NCBI GenBank assembly: GCA_024403335.1 | Contig: JAKSSA010000021.1 | Location: 1 to 37,578 of the forward strand | Direction: 5' to 3' | DNA: 37,578 nt | Origin: Lachnospiraceae bacterium | Lineage (GTDB): Bacteria; Bacillota; Clostridia; Lachnospirales; Lachnospiraceae | Part shown: piece by piece, positions 23,857 to 33,267 of the stretch | How the letters are laid out: every line of letters begins with the position of its first letter | Numbering within the stretch: position 1 is the first letter of the stretch | Notes under the pieces: generated by a model | Told to the model about the DNA's origin: nothing | What the model saw: the letters and a program-made list of their open reading frames with translations, nothing else | The model's database searches: none | Position numbers and translations under genes: made by a program

Positions 23857-25248
23857 TTAAAGTTCACAGTTATTAACAGTTCTAGGGAAAGGAAGAACGT
23901 CACGAATGTTAGCAATACCTGTAAGGTACATTACACAACGTTCAAAACCAAGTCCAAAACCTGCATGACGTGAAGAACCATATTTACGAAGATCAAGATA
24001 GAAACCATAATCTTCTTCCTTTAATCCAAGCTCTCTGATTCTTGCAAGAAGCTTATCGTAATCATCCTCTCTCTGTGAACCACCGATAATTTCACCAATA
24101 CCGGGTACTAAGCAGTCCATTGCTGCAACAGTTTTTCCATCTTCATTAAGCTTCATGTAGAAAGCCTTAATTTCCTTCGGATAGTCTGTAACAAATACAG
24201 GTCTTTTGAAAACTTCTTCAGTAAGATAACGTTCATGTTCTGTCTGTAAATCACAACCCCATGATACCTTATATTCAAACTTGTCATTATGTTCTTCAAG
24301 AATCTTTACTGCTTCAGTATAAGTTACTCTGCCAAATTCTGAGTTAAGAACATGGTTAAGTCTGTCAAGTAAGCCATTATCAACAAATTTGTTGAAAAAC
24401 TGCATTTCTTCAGGAGCATTTTCAAGAACATACTTGATGATATACTTAATCATGCTTTCAGCAAGCATCATGTCATCCTGTAAATCTGCGAAACAAATTT
24501 CGGGTTCAATCATCCAGAACTCAGCAGCATGTCTTGCAGTATTTGAATTCTCTGCTCTGAAGGTAGGTCCAAAAGTATAAATATTCTTGAATGCACATGC
24601 AAAAGTCTCACCATTGAGCTGTCCTGAAACAGTAAGGTTTGTAGACTTTCCAAAGAAATCTTCATTAAAATCAATTTCCCCGTCTTCAGTTCTTGGAATA
24701 TTATTCAGATCCATTGTGGTTACTCTGAACATTTCACCAGCACCTTCACAGTCACTTGAGGTAATTAAAGGAGTATGAACATATACGAAGTTTCTTTCCT
24801 GGAAGAACTTATGAATTGCATATGCAATTAATGAACGTACTCTGAATACTGCTGAGAACATGTTGGTTCTTGGACGAAGATGTGTAATTGTACGAAGATA
24901 TTCAAGTGTATGACGTTTGTTCTGAATAGGATAGTCAGGTGTTGATGCACCTTCAACGAAAACCTCAGTAGCCTGTAATTCAAAAGGCTGCTTTGCTTCA
25001 GGAGTAGCAACAATTGTTCCCTTTGCAATAATAGCTGCGCCAACGTTGAGCTTAGCAATATTATTAAAATTATTCAAATTGTCATTATATACTATCTGAA
25101 GTGGTTCAAAGAAAGTACCATCGTTCAATACGATAAAGCCAAAATTCTTCGAATCACGATTGCTTCCTACCCATCCGCCAACCGTAACTTCTTTTCCAAA
25201 GAAGCTCTCTTTGTTACGGAACAAATCTCTTACGTTTACTAAATCCAT
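23857..25248 (-). CDS. asnS: Asparaginyl-tRNA synthetase
   Basis: A 463-residue class IIb synthetase. An OB-fold anticodon-binding domain (about 1-105, [20 protein letters not shown]) precedes the catalytic core. Motif 2 is [20 protein letters not shown], and motif 3 is [21 protein letters not shown], followed by PFPR. The GGAGGCGCG ribosome binding site is 5 bases before the ATG. No T-box is seen upstream; the short leader contains the inverted repeat CAACCT-CAC-AGGTTG at 25272-25286, a possible operator. Confidence 0.97.
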   Translation of the reverse strand: MDLVNVRDLFRNKESFFGKEVTVGGWVGSNRDSKNFGFIVLNDGTFFEPLQIVYNDNLNNFNNIAKLNVGAAIIAKGTIVATPEAKQPFELQATEVFVEGASTPDYPIQNKRHTLEYLRTITHLRPRTNMFSAVFRVRSLIAYAIHKFFQERNFVYVHTPLITSSDCEGAGEMFRVTTMDLNNIPRTEDGEIDFNEDFFGKSTNLTVSGQLNGETFACAFKNIYTFGPTFRAENSNTARHAAEFWMIEPEICFADLQDDMMLAESMIKYIIKYVLENAPEEMQFFNKFVDNGLLDRLNHVLNSEFGRVTYTEAVKILEEHNDKFEYKVSWGCDLQTEHERYLTEEVFKRPVFVTDYPKEIKAFYMKLNEDGKTVAAMDCLVPGIGEIIGGSQREDDYDKLLARIRELGLKEEDYGFYLDLRKYGSSRHAGFGLGFERCVMYLTGIANIRDVLPFPRTVNNCEL

Positions 25249-25293
25249 AACGCGCCTCCATTATTGTAATTCAACCTCACAGGTTGTTTATTT

Positions 25294-25332
25294 AATAAAA
25301 CTCATAATCCGGAAACGAATTATGAGTTTATT
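25294..25332 (-). terminator. Rho-independent terminator after the small lipoprotein gene
   Basis: AATAAA-CTCATAAT and ATTATGAG-TTTTATT form a stem of about 14 bp with one bulge and a 10-base loop on the minus strand, followed by T-rich sequence. It lies about 40 bases after the lipoprotein stop and ends that single-gene unit before asnS. Confidence 0.8.
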
Positions 25333-25369
25333 ATCAAAATAAAAAACAAGTCAATTTCCGAAAATAATA

Positions 25370-25939
25370 TTACTCTGCGTCCTCTGCATTATTATTTTCG
25401 TTCAAATTCAAAACCATATCGATAATCATGGAACCTTCTGCGCATGTAACTGAAAGAAGATTTCCATTAACATCCTTACCACTGCATACATAGATACCAC
25501 TATCCCAAAGGTCTGTCTCAGCTACATTTTCAACCAAAATTTTCTTAAATAAAGCTGCAAAAGAAACAGCTTTCTCTTTCTCAATTGTTACTGTAACAAC
25601 ACAACGATTATCAAGTGATGATACTGAAGACATTTTTTCATATTCCGGAACAGAAGGAAGAAGCTTAGTCCATTCATTAACAGGCCATTCCTTAGGATTG
25701 TACTGCATATCAATAACCTTCTCTTCTTTTTCTTCTATAACAGTAGGAGCATTGTCACCATTTGCAAATACAACAGGAACACCACTCGCTCTTAAATCCT
25801 CAAGCATCTTAACTGTCTCAAGGCTCATGCCACCATTATCAAAGGTCTCATCAACTACGATTTCTTTTTCATCTTCGCCACATGCTGTCATTAAAAGAGC
25901 AAGCATTAAAACCAATAAAAACATCAAACCTTTTTTCAT
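25370..25939 (-). CDS. Small uncharacterised lipoprotein
   Basis: A 189-residue protein with a clear lipoprotein signal (MKKGLMFLLVLMLALLMTAC, lipid site Cys20) and an acidic mature N-terminus. I recognise no family. The mature part has one region with alternating hydrophobic residues (CVVTVTIEKEKAVSFAALFK) and ends in an Asn/Glu-rich tail. It is flanked by its own promoter (25989-26017) and terminator (25294-25332), so it is transcribed alone. It would be anchored on the outer face of the membrane. Confidence 0.85.
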   Translation of the reverse strand: MKKGLMFLLVLMLALLMTACGEDEKEIVVDETFDNGGMSLETVKMLEDLRASGVPVVFANGDNAPTVIEEKEEKVIDMQYNPKEWPVNEWTKLLPSVPEYEKMSSVSSLDNRCVVTVTIEKEKAVSFAALFKKILVENVAETDLWDSGIYVCSGKDVNGNLLSVTCAEGSMIIDMVLNLNENNNAEDAE

Positions 25940-25988
25940 ATATATACCTCTAAATCATGCACTGTATTATTATCAAAAACAATGCTAT

Positions 25989-26017
25989 ATTATATTCGAT
26001 TTGCACAAAAAATACAA
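25989..26017 (-). promoter_or_regulatory. Predicted promoter of the small lipoprotein gene
   Basis: TTGTAT (26012-26017), a 17-base spacer and perfect TATAAT (25989-25994) on the minus strand, 49 bases before the lipoprotein ATG. The remaining stretch up to the pncC stop at 26124 shows no clear terminator hairpin. Confidence 0.78.
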
Positions 26018-26123
26018 GAGAAATTTATCATATCTCCCATTTGTAATATCATGCTCCTCACGCAATTGACGCACGCATAAAGAAAAAAGTTCCCAAATTA
26101 TTCTCTTAAGTTTTTAAGCTTTA

Positions 26124-26744
26124 TTATTCCTTAATTAACTCTAAAAGAGCATTTAAAGCATAAAAGCATGCCTGTTCTCTGTTTTCCTGCCTTGTATTAC
26201 CACTAAGCTTAACTTCAAATGAATACAAAGTTTTTCCACTAATTAAAGCAAAGCAAAGCTTACCAATCGGATTTCCGTATTCATCGCTTCCAGGGCCTGC
26301 CACGCCTGTTGTCGAAACACAATAATCTGTGTCTGTTTTTTCTTTGCAGCCTGAAGCCATCTCCTCTGCAACTTCTTTAGATACTACAGTATATTCCTTT
26401 AATGTCTCTTGAGAAACATTGCAAAGTGACTTCTTTAATTCTTCCCAATAGGTTATAAATCCGCCCTTAAAAACCTTAGAAGCACCCGGGATATTACAAA
26501 TAAAGCTTGAAAGCATGCCTCCTGTTAAAGATTCAACAGTTGAAAGCGTCTGATTTCTTTCAGTAAGAACAGCAACTATCTGACTGCACAGCTTTTCAAT
26601 TCTTTCCTGCAAAGTTTCACCTTCATCCAAGGTTATATTAGTGCTTATTCTGACGTTCTCATTTGTGTCTTTTACACATCTATTGTCATTTACTTCCTTC
26701 CAAGCGCCCTTTAACAAATTGTTATTACTATTTTCTTTCATCAT
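26124..26744 (-). CDS. PncC/CinA C-terminal-type nicotinamide-nucleotide amidase-like protein
   Basis: A 206-residue protein with the CinA C-terminal domain fold: TVESLTGGMLSSFICNIPGA, FKGGFITYWEELKKSLCNVS, ASGCKEKTDTDYCVSTTGVA, then GPGSDEYGNPIG. Characterised members deamidate nicotinamide mononucleotide in pyridine-nucleotide salvage. The usual ESCTGG reads ESLTGG here, and about 50 residues of uncertain role precede the domain. The ATG overlaps the ATPase stop by 4 bases, placing it at the end of the exporter operon, which is unexpected company. An adjacent second ATG at 26741 could also be used. Confidence 0.85.
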   Translation of the reverse strand: MMKENSNNNLLKGAWKEVNDNRCVKDTNENVRISTNITLDEGETLQERIEKLCSQIVAVLTERNQTLSTVESLTGGMLSSFICNIPGASKVFKGGFITYWEELKKSLCNVSQETLKEYTVVSKEVAEEMASGCKEKTDTDYCVSTTGVAGPGSDEYGNPIGKLCFALISGKTLYSFEVKLSGNTRQENREQACFYALNALLELIKE

Positions 26745-27610
26745 GGTTTCTCTATTCTAACAACCTCATCCTTAAAAGAAAGTTTAACCTTATTTCCCTC
26801 TAAATTCATTCTGTCAAGAATATCATGCGGTATCTGAACTCTTCCTGCTCTGTCAAGAATTGAATATTCCTCCTGGGTATCCGTTGCATTCCAGTCAATT
26901 GCATTGTGCCCCATGTCTGCAAATTCATCCTTTAAGATTCTTTCACTGCTTATTTTTCCATCTCTTATTGCAACTACACGCTTTACCTTTTTTGAAAGAG
27001 TAACATCATGAGTAACAATAAGTATTGTCTGTCCTTTTTCCCTGTTAAGTTCTTTAAAAACATCGAATATATAATCAGCAGTTTTTCTGTCAACTGAACC
27101 TGTCGGCTCGTCTGCAAGCAGAAGCTTAGGATTATTTGCCAATGACAAAGCTATTGCAATTCTCTGCTGCTCACCGCCTGAAAGCTGAGACAGTTTTGAA
27201 TCCTTTCTGTGACTCATCCCAACAAGCTCAAGCAATTCCAATGCCCTTTCCCTTTTGTTTCCTTCCTTTGTTAAATGCATCGGAAGAGTTACATTTTCAA
27301 TAGCAGTCAGATAAGGTAACAGATTTCTTGCATTATTCTGCCATACAAAGCCAACGACGTCTCGTTTATAAACAACAAGTTCCTTTTCATTCATCTTGAA
27401 CAAATCATTTCCGGCCACATAAAGTCTTCCGGCACTTGGTTTGTCAAGGCCGCCAAGCATATTCAAAAAGGTTGATTTACCTGAACCTGAGTTTCCGATT
27501 ATAGCAAGCAGTTCTCCTTCTTCAACATTCAAATCAAGTCCTTGTAAGGCAAGAACTTCAGTTTCTTTTGTTTTATAGATTTTAACAAGATTATCTGCTT
27601 TGATCATCAT
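26741..27610 (-). CDS. ABC transporter ATPase with AbrB-like C-terminal domain
   Basis: A 289-residue MacB/LolD-type ABC ATPase: Walker A GNSGSGKST (39-47), Q-loop Gln91, signature LSGGEQQR (143-150), Walker B LLLADEPT and switch VTHD. About 60 residues follow the usual end. Within them YSILDRAGRVQIPHDILDRM (249-268), then NKVKLSFKDEVVRIEKP, resembles the swapped-hairpin fold of SpoVT/AbrB-type proteins (xxDxxGRVxIP...). That domain normally binds DNA or mediates dimerisation. ATGA overlaps join it to the ATPase gene before it and to the pncC-like gene after it. Tail assignment is by pattern only. Confidence 0.9.
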   Translation of the reverse strand: MMIKADNLVKIYKTKETEVLALQGLDLNVEEGELLAIIGNSGSGKSTFLNMLGGLDKPSAGRLYVAGNDLFKMNEKELVVYKRDVVGFVWQNNARNLLPYLTAIENVTLPMHLTKEGNKRERALELLELVGMSHRKDSKLSQLSGGEQQRIAIALSLANNPKLLLADEPTGSVDRKTADYIFDVFKELNREKGQTILIVTHDVTLSKKVKRVVAIRDGKISSERILKDEFADMGHNAIDWNATDTQEEYSILDRAGRVQIPHDILDRMNLEGNKVKLSFKDEVVRIEKP

Positions 27611-28290
27611 ACGACCAATACTCCGTCATTTAATTCAAATACTACGTCACCGGCACTCATTAAACCCATATCGTGGGTAGTCATAACTATTGTAACATCT
27701 TCCTTCTCAACTAATTCCTTAAAAAGCTTTACAACAGCCAATGCAGTCTGTGTATCAAGCTCTGCTGTCGGTTCATCTGCAAAAAGCACTTTAGGTCTGT
27801 GTGCAATGGCTCTTGCTATGGCAACTCTCTGCTGCTCACCGCCTGACATCTCAGCAGGCATATGTTCCATCCTGTTTCCAAGTCCGACCATTTTTAAAGC
27901 TTCCACTATTCTTTCATGCCTTTTATCTTCTATACCGGCAAGTCTTAATGCAAACTCAACATTTTCATAGGCACTCATCATTGGTATTAAAGAAACACTT
28001 TGGAATACAAAGCCGATTTCCTTCCGTCTTAAAAGTTCCCTTTCACCTTCATTCATCTTTGTTAAATCATTGCCATCAAAGAATATGTGTCCTGAAGTCG
28101 GCATATCAAGTGCACCAAGCAGATTAATCAAGGTAGTTTTTCCGGAACCTGATTTTCCCTTCAAAATAGCAAGCTTTTTTTCAGGTATTTCAATACTGAT
28201 GTCATTTAGTGCATTAACAACATTCCCTCCAACTTCAAAGCTTCGGAATAAATTCTGCGTAACTATTCTGTTTTTAGGCTTAATTTCCAT
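27607..28290 (-). CDS. ABC transporter ATPase (MacB/LolD type)
   Basis: A 227-residue ATPase of the type that powers FtsX/MacB-fold permeases. Walker A is GKSGSGKTT (45-53), the signature is MSGGEQQR, Walker B is VLFADEPTAELD and the switch is TTHD. It ends normally after the core, unlike the next gene product. It starts 2 bases after the permease stop and overlaps the second ATPase gene by 4 bases. The two ATPases likely form a heterodimer under one permease. Confidence 0.95.
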   Translation of the reverse strand: MEIKPKNRIVTQNLFRSFEVGGNVVNALNDISIEIPEKKLAILKGKSGSGKTTLINLLGALDMPTSGHIFFDGNDLTKMNEGERELLRRKEIGFVFQSVSLIPMMSAYENVEFALRLAGIEDKRHERIVEALKMVGLGNRMEHMPAEMSGGEQQRVAIARAIAHRPKVLFADEPTAELDTQTALAVVKLFKELVEKEDVTIVMTTHDMGLMSAGDVVFELNDGVLVV

Positions 28291-28292
28291 GA

Positions 28293-31097
28293 TTAATCCT
28301 CACCAAGCTTCAAAGCGCTTGTAATATTCATCTTTCTGATTATATTCGCTAAAACTACTATTCCTGCACCCATCATTACAAGGATTGCAAATGCAAGTTT
28401 GATAAAATCGCTACCCGGCATTGTAAGTCTTAAAGGAAGTACCTGCTTTTCACCCGCATATGCGATCATGATAAGCGGTACATATAATTTAGACACAACA
28501 ATTCCTATAATGCCACCTATTATGATAGGAATTAAACCTGTTAATATCTGTTCAAGAATGAGCATACTGAAAATCTCGCTTCTCTTCATACCCATCGCTC
28601 TGAAAACACCAAATAAAAGCTCGCGCTGCTTAATTGACAAAATCCAATAAATCAGATATCCGGCCAGGCAAAGCACCAATATAATTATAAAGCTCATTGT
28701 CAAAATGCCGTTCGTGCCCTGAAAAAGTGTATCCTGGCGAAGATTTTCCAAAGCATTATCAAGATTTGTATAACTTACAAGTTTAACCTTTTCGTCCGAT
28801 AAATACTGCCTTACATTTTTTTCTTCTTTATTTCCTGTTTTCAGAAAAACATAATAAGGTCTTAATCCAAAGCCATCCTGAACTGCTTTTAAATTAGCTA
28901 CAATAAAAAGATTATCACTTAAAAATGTGGTGCCGTCTTTTAAAGACTCTGTTTTAGTTCTGCTTTGAGTTGGCCAGTAATCAACAAACCCTAAAATCTT
29001 ACCTGAAATTTTGTTTCCGTCTTTATCACTGTAATTAATACGGTCACCAAGTCTTAATCCGTATATATTTTTATAGGCTGCAGAGCACAAGATACCTTCA
29101 GGATTTTGTGATAATACATTAAGATAATAATTAATATGATATGGTAACAAACCATCTTCAAAAGAAACTGTCTCACCAAATTCTTTTGGAATGATACCAA
29201 TAAGACCTGTCTTTACCTGCTGATATCTGTCATAAGTAAAGAAAACCTCATCATTTATATATACCCTCGCAGCACTTTCAACACCATCGATTTTTAAATA
29301 TTTCTCATATTCCGGTTCTTTATATTTAAGTTCTACGCTTGGATTAAGTTTTACGAGCAATTCGTTTGAAGGCCAGTATTCCTTAAGTACAATATCAGCA
29401 CCAACCAGATATTCCTCATTATATTCTGCATTTGAAATAATGGTTCTTGCAACGGTGCTGTTAAAAATACCAAGTGAAACCGTCAAAACCAAAAAGAGCA
29501 TGATAAACTGTCTGCTGCTGCCATTTCTTATTGTTTGCAGAAAAGAAACATAGTAAGATGGAGACCATTTTTTCTTGCCAAGTGAAAAAAGCAATTTAAC
29601 GAATAATGGATGAAATCGCAAAAACAGCATTCCGGCTCCTAAAATAAACAAAACCGAGCTTAAATAAAGCAAAGGATCAAGCGCCTTTCCTGAAAGTACC
29701 TGTTCTACAAGCACATCTTCACTGTTTTTAAAGTTATAAAAGCCGTAAAGCGATACCCCGAATATGATAAAATCAAGATAAAGCTTCTGCCAAAGTTTTT
29801 TACTGCTTCTTGCTTTCTTCTGTTTTAATCCTACGATTGTAAAGCCACTTGATTTCAAAGCAGGGATAATAGTAACAAGAATGGAAATCAATGCTGCTGT
29901 AAGGGCATACAATATGACCTCGCCATTAATTCTCATTTCAAGTGCTTCAGTAAAATCAAATTCCAGAAAAGCACTTGCAGATCCTAAAATGCGGCACAAA
30001 AGCATACCTAAGGGGATTCCTGCAACTAAAGAAATCAACGCTATAAGTCCTGACTGTGACAAATACAAAAGACCTATTTGTCCTTTTGAGGCACCACGCG
30101 ATTTCAAAAGCGAAATTTCATTTTGTTCAAGTGAAAGTAGCTGATTTGAAAGCATGAAAATAAATGCAAGCAAAAGAGTCATTACAGGAACCTGCAAAAT
30201 AATAAGCGTAACATCTATCTTATTTTCAAGCTTCTGATACTTATTTATTACCTCCAAATACCCAGGTGTTGAAATCTGCTTTGTAATAACTGACTGAGAA
30301 ACAAAATCCTCTGTTTTCTTAACTAAAGATGGCATCTTTTTTGATGTTATTTCTCCGACTTTAAGCAAAAGATACCAATCCCCATGAATATAATAATTTC
30401 TGATATTTTTTGAAAGAAAGGTATTTGAAAAAAGCTCCTGCGAAATTAAAAATTCATCTTCGTAATTACTTGAAGAAAGAAAAACTGTATCTTCAGAAGT
30501 TCGGTCAGGTTCTATTACTCCAACTATCTTAACCTTGATTTCCTTTCCATTTTCATCCTTCAAATTAGGGAATTTAATAACTTCATCAAGTAAAACATTA
30601 AGCTTTACTAATGCATCATTGGTGACAACAGCCTCAAAACAGCCATCTTTATCACGCATTTTTTCATACATTCTTCCTGCTAACACCTTTGAATGCAATG
30701 CCAGATTAGAGACAGAACCAATCTTCACCATCTGGTCTCTTATATCATCTCTTGCCAAAGTAGAAGCTGCCTTGCTTGAAATAAGGTTATAGTGTATGCT
30801 GCGGCTTTGCATTTCAAGCCCCAAATAATCAGGCAAAGAATATGCATATCCATCCATTTCAACAAAATCATTTAAGTTTTGTCCTTTATTTGCCGTTGAA
30901 TGGAAATCAATAATTCCAGGATTAACATTGTTCTCCACAGCATATGCAGCCAATTCATCATTAAGCATTCGCTTAGCAGAACCATTTTTAAACAAAGGGT
31001 AACCGCTTGCAACTGAAATAAGGAGGCAATTGCTTATAATAAGACACAAAGCCATCCATTTTTTATGCTTAAGTTTTTGAATCATCAATCGTAACAT
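28293..31097 (-). CDS. Large FtsX/MacB-type ABC transporter permease
   Basis: A 934-residue membrane protein with two FtsX-like halves. One N-terminal membrane segment (about 14-34) leads into a long extracytoplasmic region. A cluster of membrane helices follows around 305-450, then helices at about 485-510 and 530-560, a second extracytoplasmic domain, and three C-terminal helices (about 800-925). LLSLEQNEISLLKSRGASKG and FGVFRAMGMKRSEIFSML are the coupling segments typical of the family. GAGGG precedes the ATG at 31097, which overlaps the adaptor stop by 13 bases. Substrate unknown; such systems export peptides or lipids, or act mechanically on the envelope. Confidence 0.93.
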   Translation of the reverse strand: MLRLMIQKLKHKKWMALCLIISNCLLISVASGYPLFKNGSAKRMLNDELAAYAVENNVNPGIIDFHSTANKGQNLNDFVEMDGYAYSLPDYLGLEMQSRSIHYNLISSKAASTLARDDIRDQMVKIGSVSNLALHSKVLAGRMYEKMRDKDGCFEAVVTNDALVKLNVLLDEVIKFPNLKDENGKEIKVKIVGVIEPDRTSEDTVFLSSSNYEDEFLISQELFSNTFLSKNIRNYYIHGDWYLLLKVGEITSKKMPSLVKKTEDFVSQSVITKQISTPGYLEVINKYQKLENKIDVTLIILQVPVMTLLLAFIFMLSNQLLSLEQNEISLLKSRGASKGQIGLLYLSQSGLIALISLVAGIPLGMLLCRILGSASAFLEFDFTEALEMRINGEVILYALTAALISILVTIIPALKSSGFTIVGLKQKKARSSKKLWQKLYLDFIIFGVSLYGFYNFKNSEDVLVEQVLSGKALDPLLYLSSVLFILGAGMLFLRFHPLFVKLLFSLGKKKWSPSYYVSFLQTIRNGSSRQFIMLFLVLTVSLGIFNSTVARTIISNAEYNEEYLVGADIVLKEYWPSNELLVKLNPSVELKYKEPEYEKYLKIDGVESAARVYINDEVFFTYDRYQQVKTGLIGIIPKEFGETVSFEDGLLPYHINYYLNVLSQNPEGILCSAAYKNIYGLRLGDRINYSDKDGNKISGKILGFVDYWPTQSRTKTESLKDGTTFLSDNLFIVANLKAVQDGFGLRPYYVFLKTGNKEEKNVRQYLSDEKVKLVSYTNLDNALENLRQDTLFQGTNGILTMSFIIILVLCLAGYLIYWILSIKQRELLFGVFRAMGMKRSEIFSMLILEQILTGLIPIIIGGIIGIVVSKLYVPLIMIAYAGEKQVLPLRLTMPGSDFIKLAFAILVMMGAGIVVLANIIRKMNITSALKLGED

Positions 31098-32101
31098 ATT
31101 ATTTCACCCTCTGAGAGGCCATCTGCCACCCAGACATAAGTCGAATTCTGTTTTCCTATTATTATCCTTCTTTTTGATACAATACCATCCTTCATTATAA
31201 GGACATATGATACACCATTTTCACTTTTTACCAATCCTGCTTCAATTAGTGGCACATTTTCTATCAAAACTGCTTTGGTATTTACCATTATGCCTGAACC
31301 TGTAAAAAGCTTAGCATCTTCGTCTTTTACTCTGATAAAGGAAACATTATTTCTTAAATTTGAAGAAATACCTTTTTTCGAAGCGGTAATAACATACCCC
31401 TTTGTTTTAAATGTACTTCCATCAACATTTGCTTCAATATCCACTTCCTGTCCATATCTGTAATAGCCATAAGAATTCTCTACAGAAAGCAGACAGTTTT
31501 CAAGTGATGCAAAAGTACAAATTTTACTGCCTGAACCAAGGTAGCTGCCCTGCCTGATTTTTTCAGTAGAAATCATTATTCCGTCACATGGTGCCAATAT
31601 TTCTTTTTTCTTCCATGCACTGTCAAACTCAGCAAACTTTTCTTCTATTTCCCTTATTCTTTTTTCATCACCTTTATGCTTTGCAAGTTCATAATCAAAA
31701 TTCAGGTTGGTTTTCGTATCTTCATTAACAGTTTCCCTGTAATATCCAATAACCGTTCCCTGTTTAACATACTGATAGGTGTCTATTACAAACCCCTCAA
31801 AACAAATACCATCATAATCCGTTCTTAAGGTCATATTGATTTTGTTTTCATAAACAATTGTTGCTTTTTGTGACGAAGTAACTTCATAATTTCCCAAAGT
31901 AACCTGTCTTGTTTTATAAACCTTTTCTTTAGTATCGTTTAAAGAAGACAAGTCAAGCATCTCAGTTTTTTCAGCAGATACAAAAGCATTGCCTGTAAGA
32001 CTTTGCTTATTATCTTCACTATTGCCATCACATCCTGCAAAAATAAATAAAAACATAAGTCCGCAAAGAAATGTTGCGAACGTTTTTTTACTACCTGACA
32101 T
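31085..32101 (-). CDS. HlyD-like adaptor lipoprotein, third of three
   Basis: A 338-residue predicted lipoprotein (lipobox FAGC). It has a split barrel-sandwich (lipoyl-like) domain: YDGICFEGFVIDTYQYVKQG, then APCDGIMISTEKIRQGSYLG. A short charged helical hairpin lies between the halves (about 140-175), and a beta-barrel follows. The layout matches membrane-fusion adaptors of MacA/YknX type. I start at 32101 with GGAAGGTG upstream instead of the in-frame ATG at 32125; this gives an 11-base overlap with the preceding gene. It probably bridges the permease to the cell wall side. Confidence 0.87.
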   Translation of the reverse strand: MSGSKKTFATFLCGLMFLFIFAGCDGNSEDNKQSLTGNAFVSAEKTEMLDLSSLNDTKEKVYKTRQVTLGNYEVTSSQKATIVYENKINMTLRTDYDGICFEGFVIDTYQYVKQGTVIGYYRETVNEDTKTNLNFDYELAKHKGDEKRIREIEEKFAEFDSAWKKKEILAPCDGIMISTEKIRQGSYLGSGSKICTFASLENCLLSVENSYGYYRYGQEVDIEANVDGSTFKTKGYVITASKKGISSNLRNNVSFIRVKDEDAKLFTGSGIMVNTKAVLIENVPLIEAGLVKSENGVSYVLIMKDGIVSKRRIIIGKQNSTYVWVADGLSEGEIICYD

Positions 32102-33179
32102 AAACACGTTCACCTTCCTTTGCACCTTCTAAAATTTCAGTTTCATTAATTCCTCTAAAACCTAATGTAACATATCTTTTTTCTCTCAAATTATCTGTAA
32201 GAATATATACATAGTCCCCATTTTCGTCTGTCATAATACAATTATTGGAAACACAGATAACATTCTTATGAAGATTACTTACAAAAATAATCGGGAAATA
32301 ATCACCTGCAAATACTGCTTCTGAAAGCTTTTCATTTTCAAAAGTGAAATATGAATACAAAGCTGTTCCTGATGTAATCATTTCCTGATAAACCAATGCA
32401 TCATAAGGAACATATACTAATTTTTCTTTTTTTCCCTCAACAATTGCATAAATATCATCATATTTTGATATCTTAGATTCCTGAATAAAATCAGTTATTA
32501 TATGCAAATCATTATAATCTGCAATAGCTATTACAGGCTCATCTGCTCTTACACTCTTTCCATATGCAGTACCTACTGCTATTACAGCACCTGAAATATC
32601 TGATACAATCTGGTTATGACCAAGCTTTTCTTCCTGTAATGCAAGTTTTTCATAATAAGCTATAAGCTTATTCTCACACAATTCTTCATAACGCTTTATG
32701 TAAAGCTCATTCATTTCTTTTTGTTGCCAGGTAGTTTCAGGAAGGTTGTTTTCATCTAAAAGCTTTTGTATTAAAGCATTGTAATCTGATTTTATACCAT
32801 TTATCTCATCTAAAATTGAAGTTCTTTCAGACAAAATACTGCTTTCATCCAACAAACCTATAAGTTCACCTTCCTCAACTTCATCCCCCACCTTAAGTTC
32901 AAACATACTGACTATTCCTGAGGTTTCAAAGCCAAACTCTTTAATTAAAGGTACAACCTCACCGTCAAATATTTCTATATCAAACAAATCAGCCCTGATA
33001 ATCTGAGTTTCTTTAGTTTCTGTCATTACTGAGTCTAACAAAACAGGAATATCCTTTTCCTCCTTCGAAGCACAACCTGCAAACGAAACAGAGACTATAA
33101 AAGCAAACAAAAAAGCGCAAAAAACATACCTGTTTTTAAGCGCTTTTAATATCAACTTTTTAAACCCCAAAAAATACAT
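32091..33179 (-). CDS. HlyD-like adaptor lipoprotein, second of three
   Basis: A 362-residue predicted lipoprotein: basic N-terminus, hydrophobic segment and lipobox FAGC at about residues 33-36. The lipoyl-like half-motif GIVSMFELKVGDEVEEGELI is followed by a helical hairpin of about 85 residues (SILSERTSILDEINGIKSDY onward) and the second half VSDISGAVIAVGTAYGKSVR. It resembles the other two adaptors in layout but is diverged in sequence. AAGG lies before the ATG. Confidence 0.87.
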   Translation of the reverse strand: MYFLGFKKLILKALKNRYVFCAFLFAFIVSVSFAGCASKEEKDIPVLLDSVMTETKETQIIRADLFDIEIFDGEVVPLIKEFGFETSGIVSMFELKVGDEVEEGELIGLLDESSILSERTSILDEINGIKSDYNALIQKLLDENNLPETTWQQKEMNELYIKRYEELCENKLIAYYEKLALQEEKLGHNQIVSDISGAVIAVGTAYGKSVRADEPVIAIADYNDLHIITDFIQESKISKYDDIYAIVEGKKEKLVYVPYDALVYQEMITSGTALYSYFTFENEKLSEAVFAGDYFPIIFVSNLHKNVICVSNNCIMTDENGDYVYILTDNLREKRYVTLGFRGINETEILEGAKEGERVYVR

Positions 33180-33205
33180 ACCTTATCCTTATAAACATTC
33201 CTTAA

Positions 33206-33267
33206 TATAAACTCTGTCAAGATATAATCTATCTTATATAAACTCTGTCAAGATATAATCTACCTTA
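33206..33267. repeat. Two tandem 31-bp repeats between adaptor genes
   Basis: Copies at 33206-33236 and 33237-33267 differ at one base. The second overlaps the stop codon of the first adaptor gene (33260-33262). On the minus strand each contains TTGACA, identical to the -35 consensus, but no good -10 lies at the right distance. The intergenic region was evidently lengthened by a recent duplication. Confidence 0.92.

Noticed and set aside
26040-26123. Terminator after the pncC-like gene
   Set aside because: Short inverted segments around CAATTG are present, but no stem followed by a T-run could be drawn.
33206-33243. TTGACA boxes in the 31-bp repeats as functional promoters
   Set aside because: No acceptable -10 hexamer lies 16-18 bases downstream of either box.
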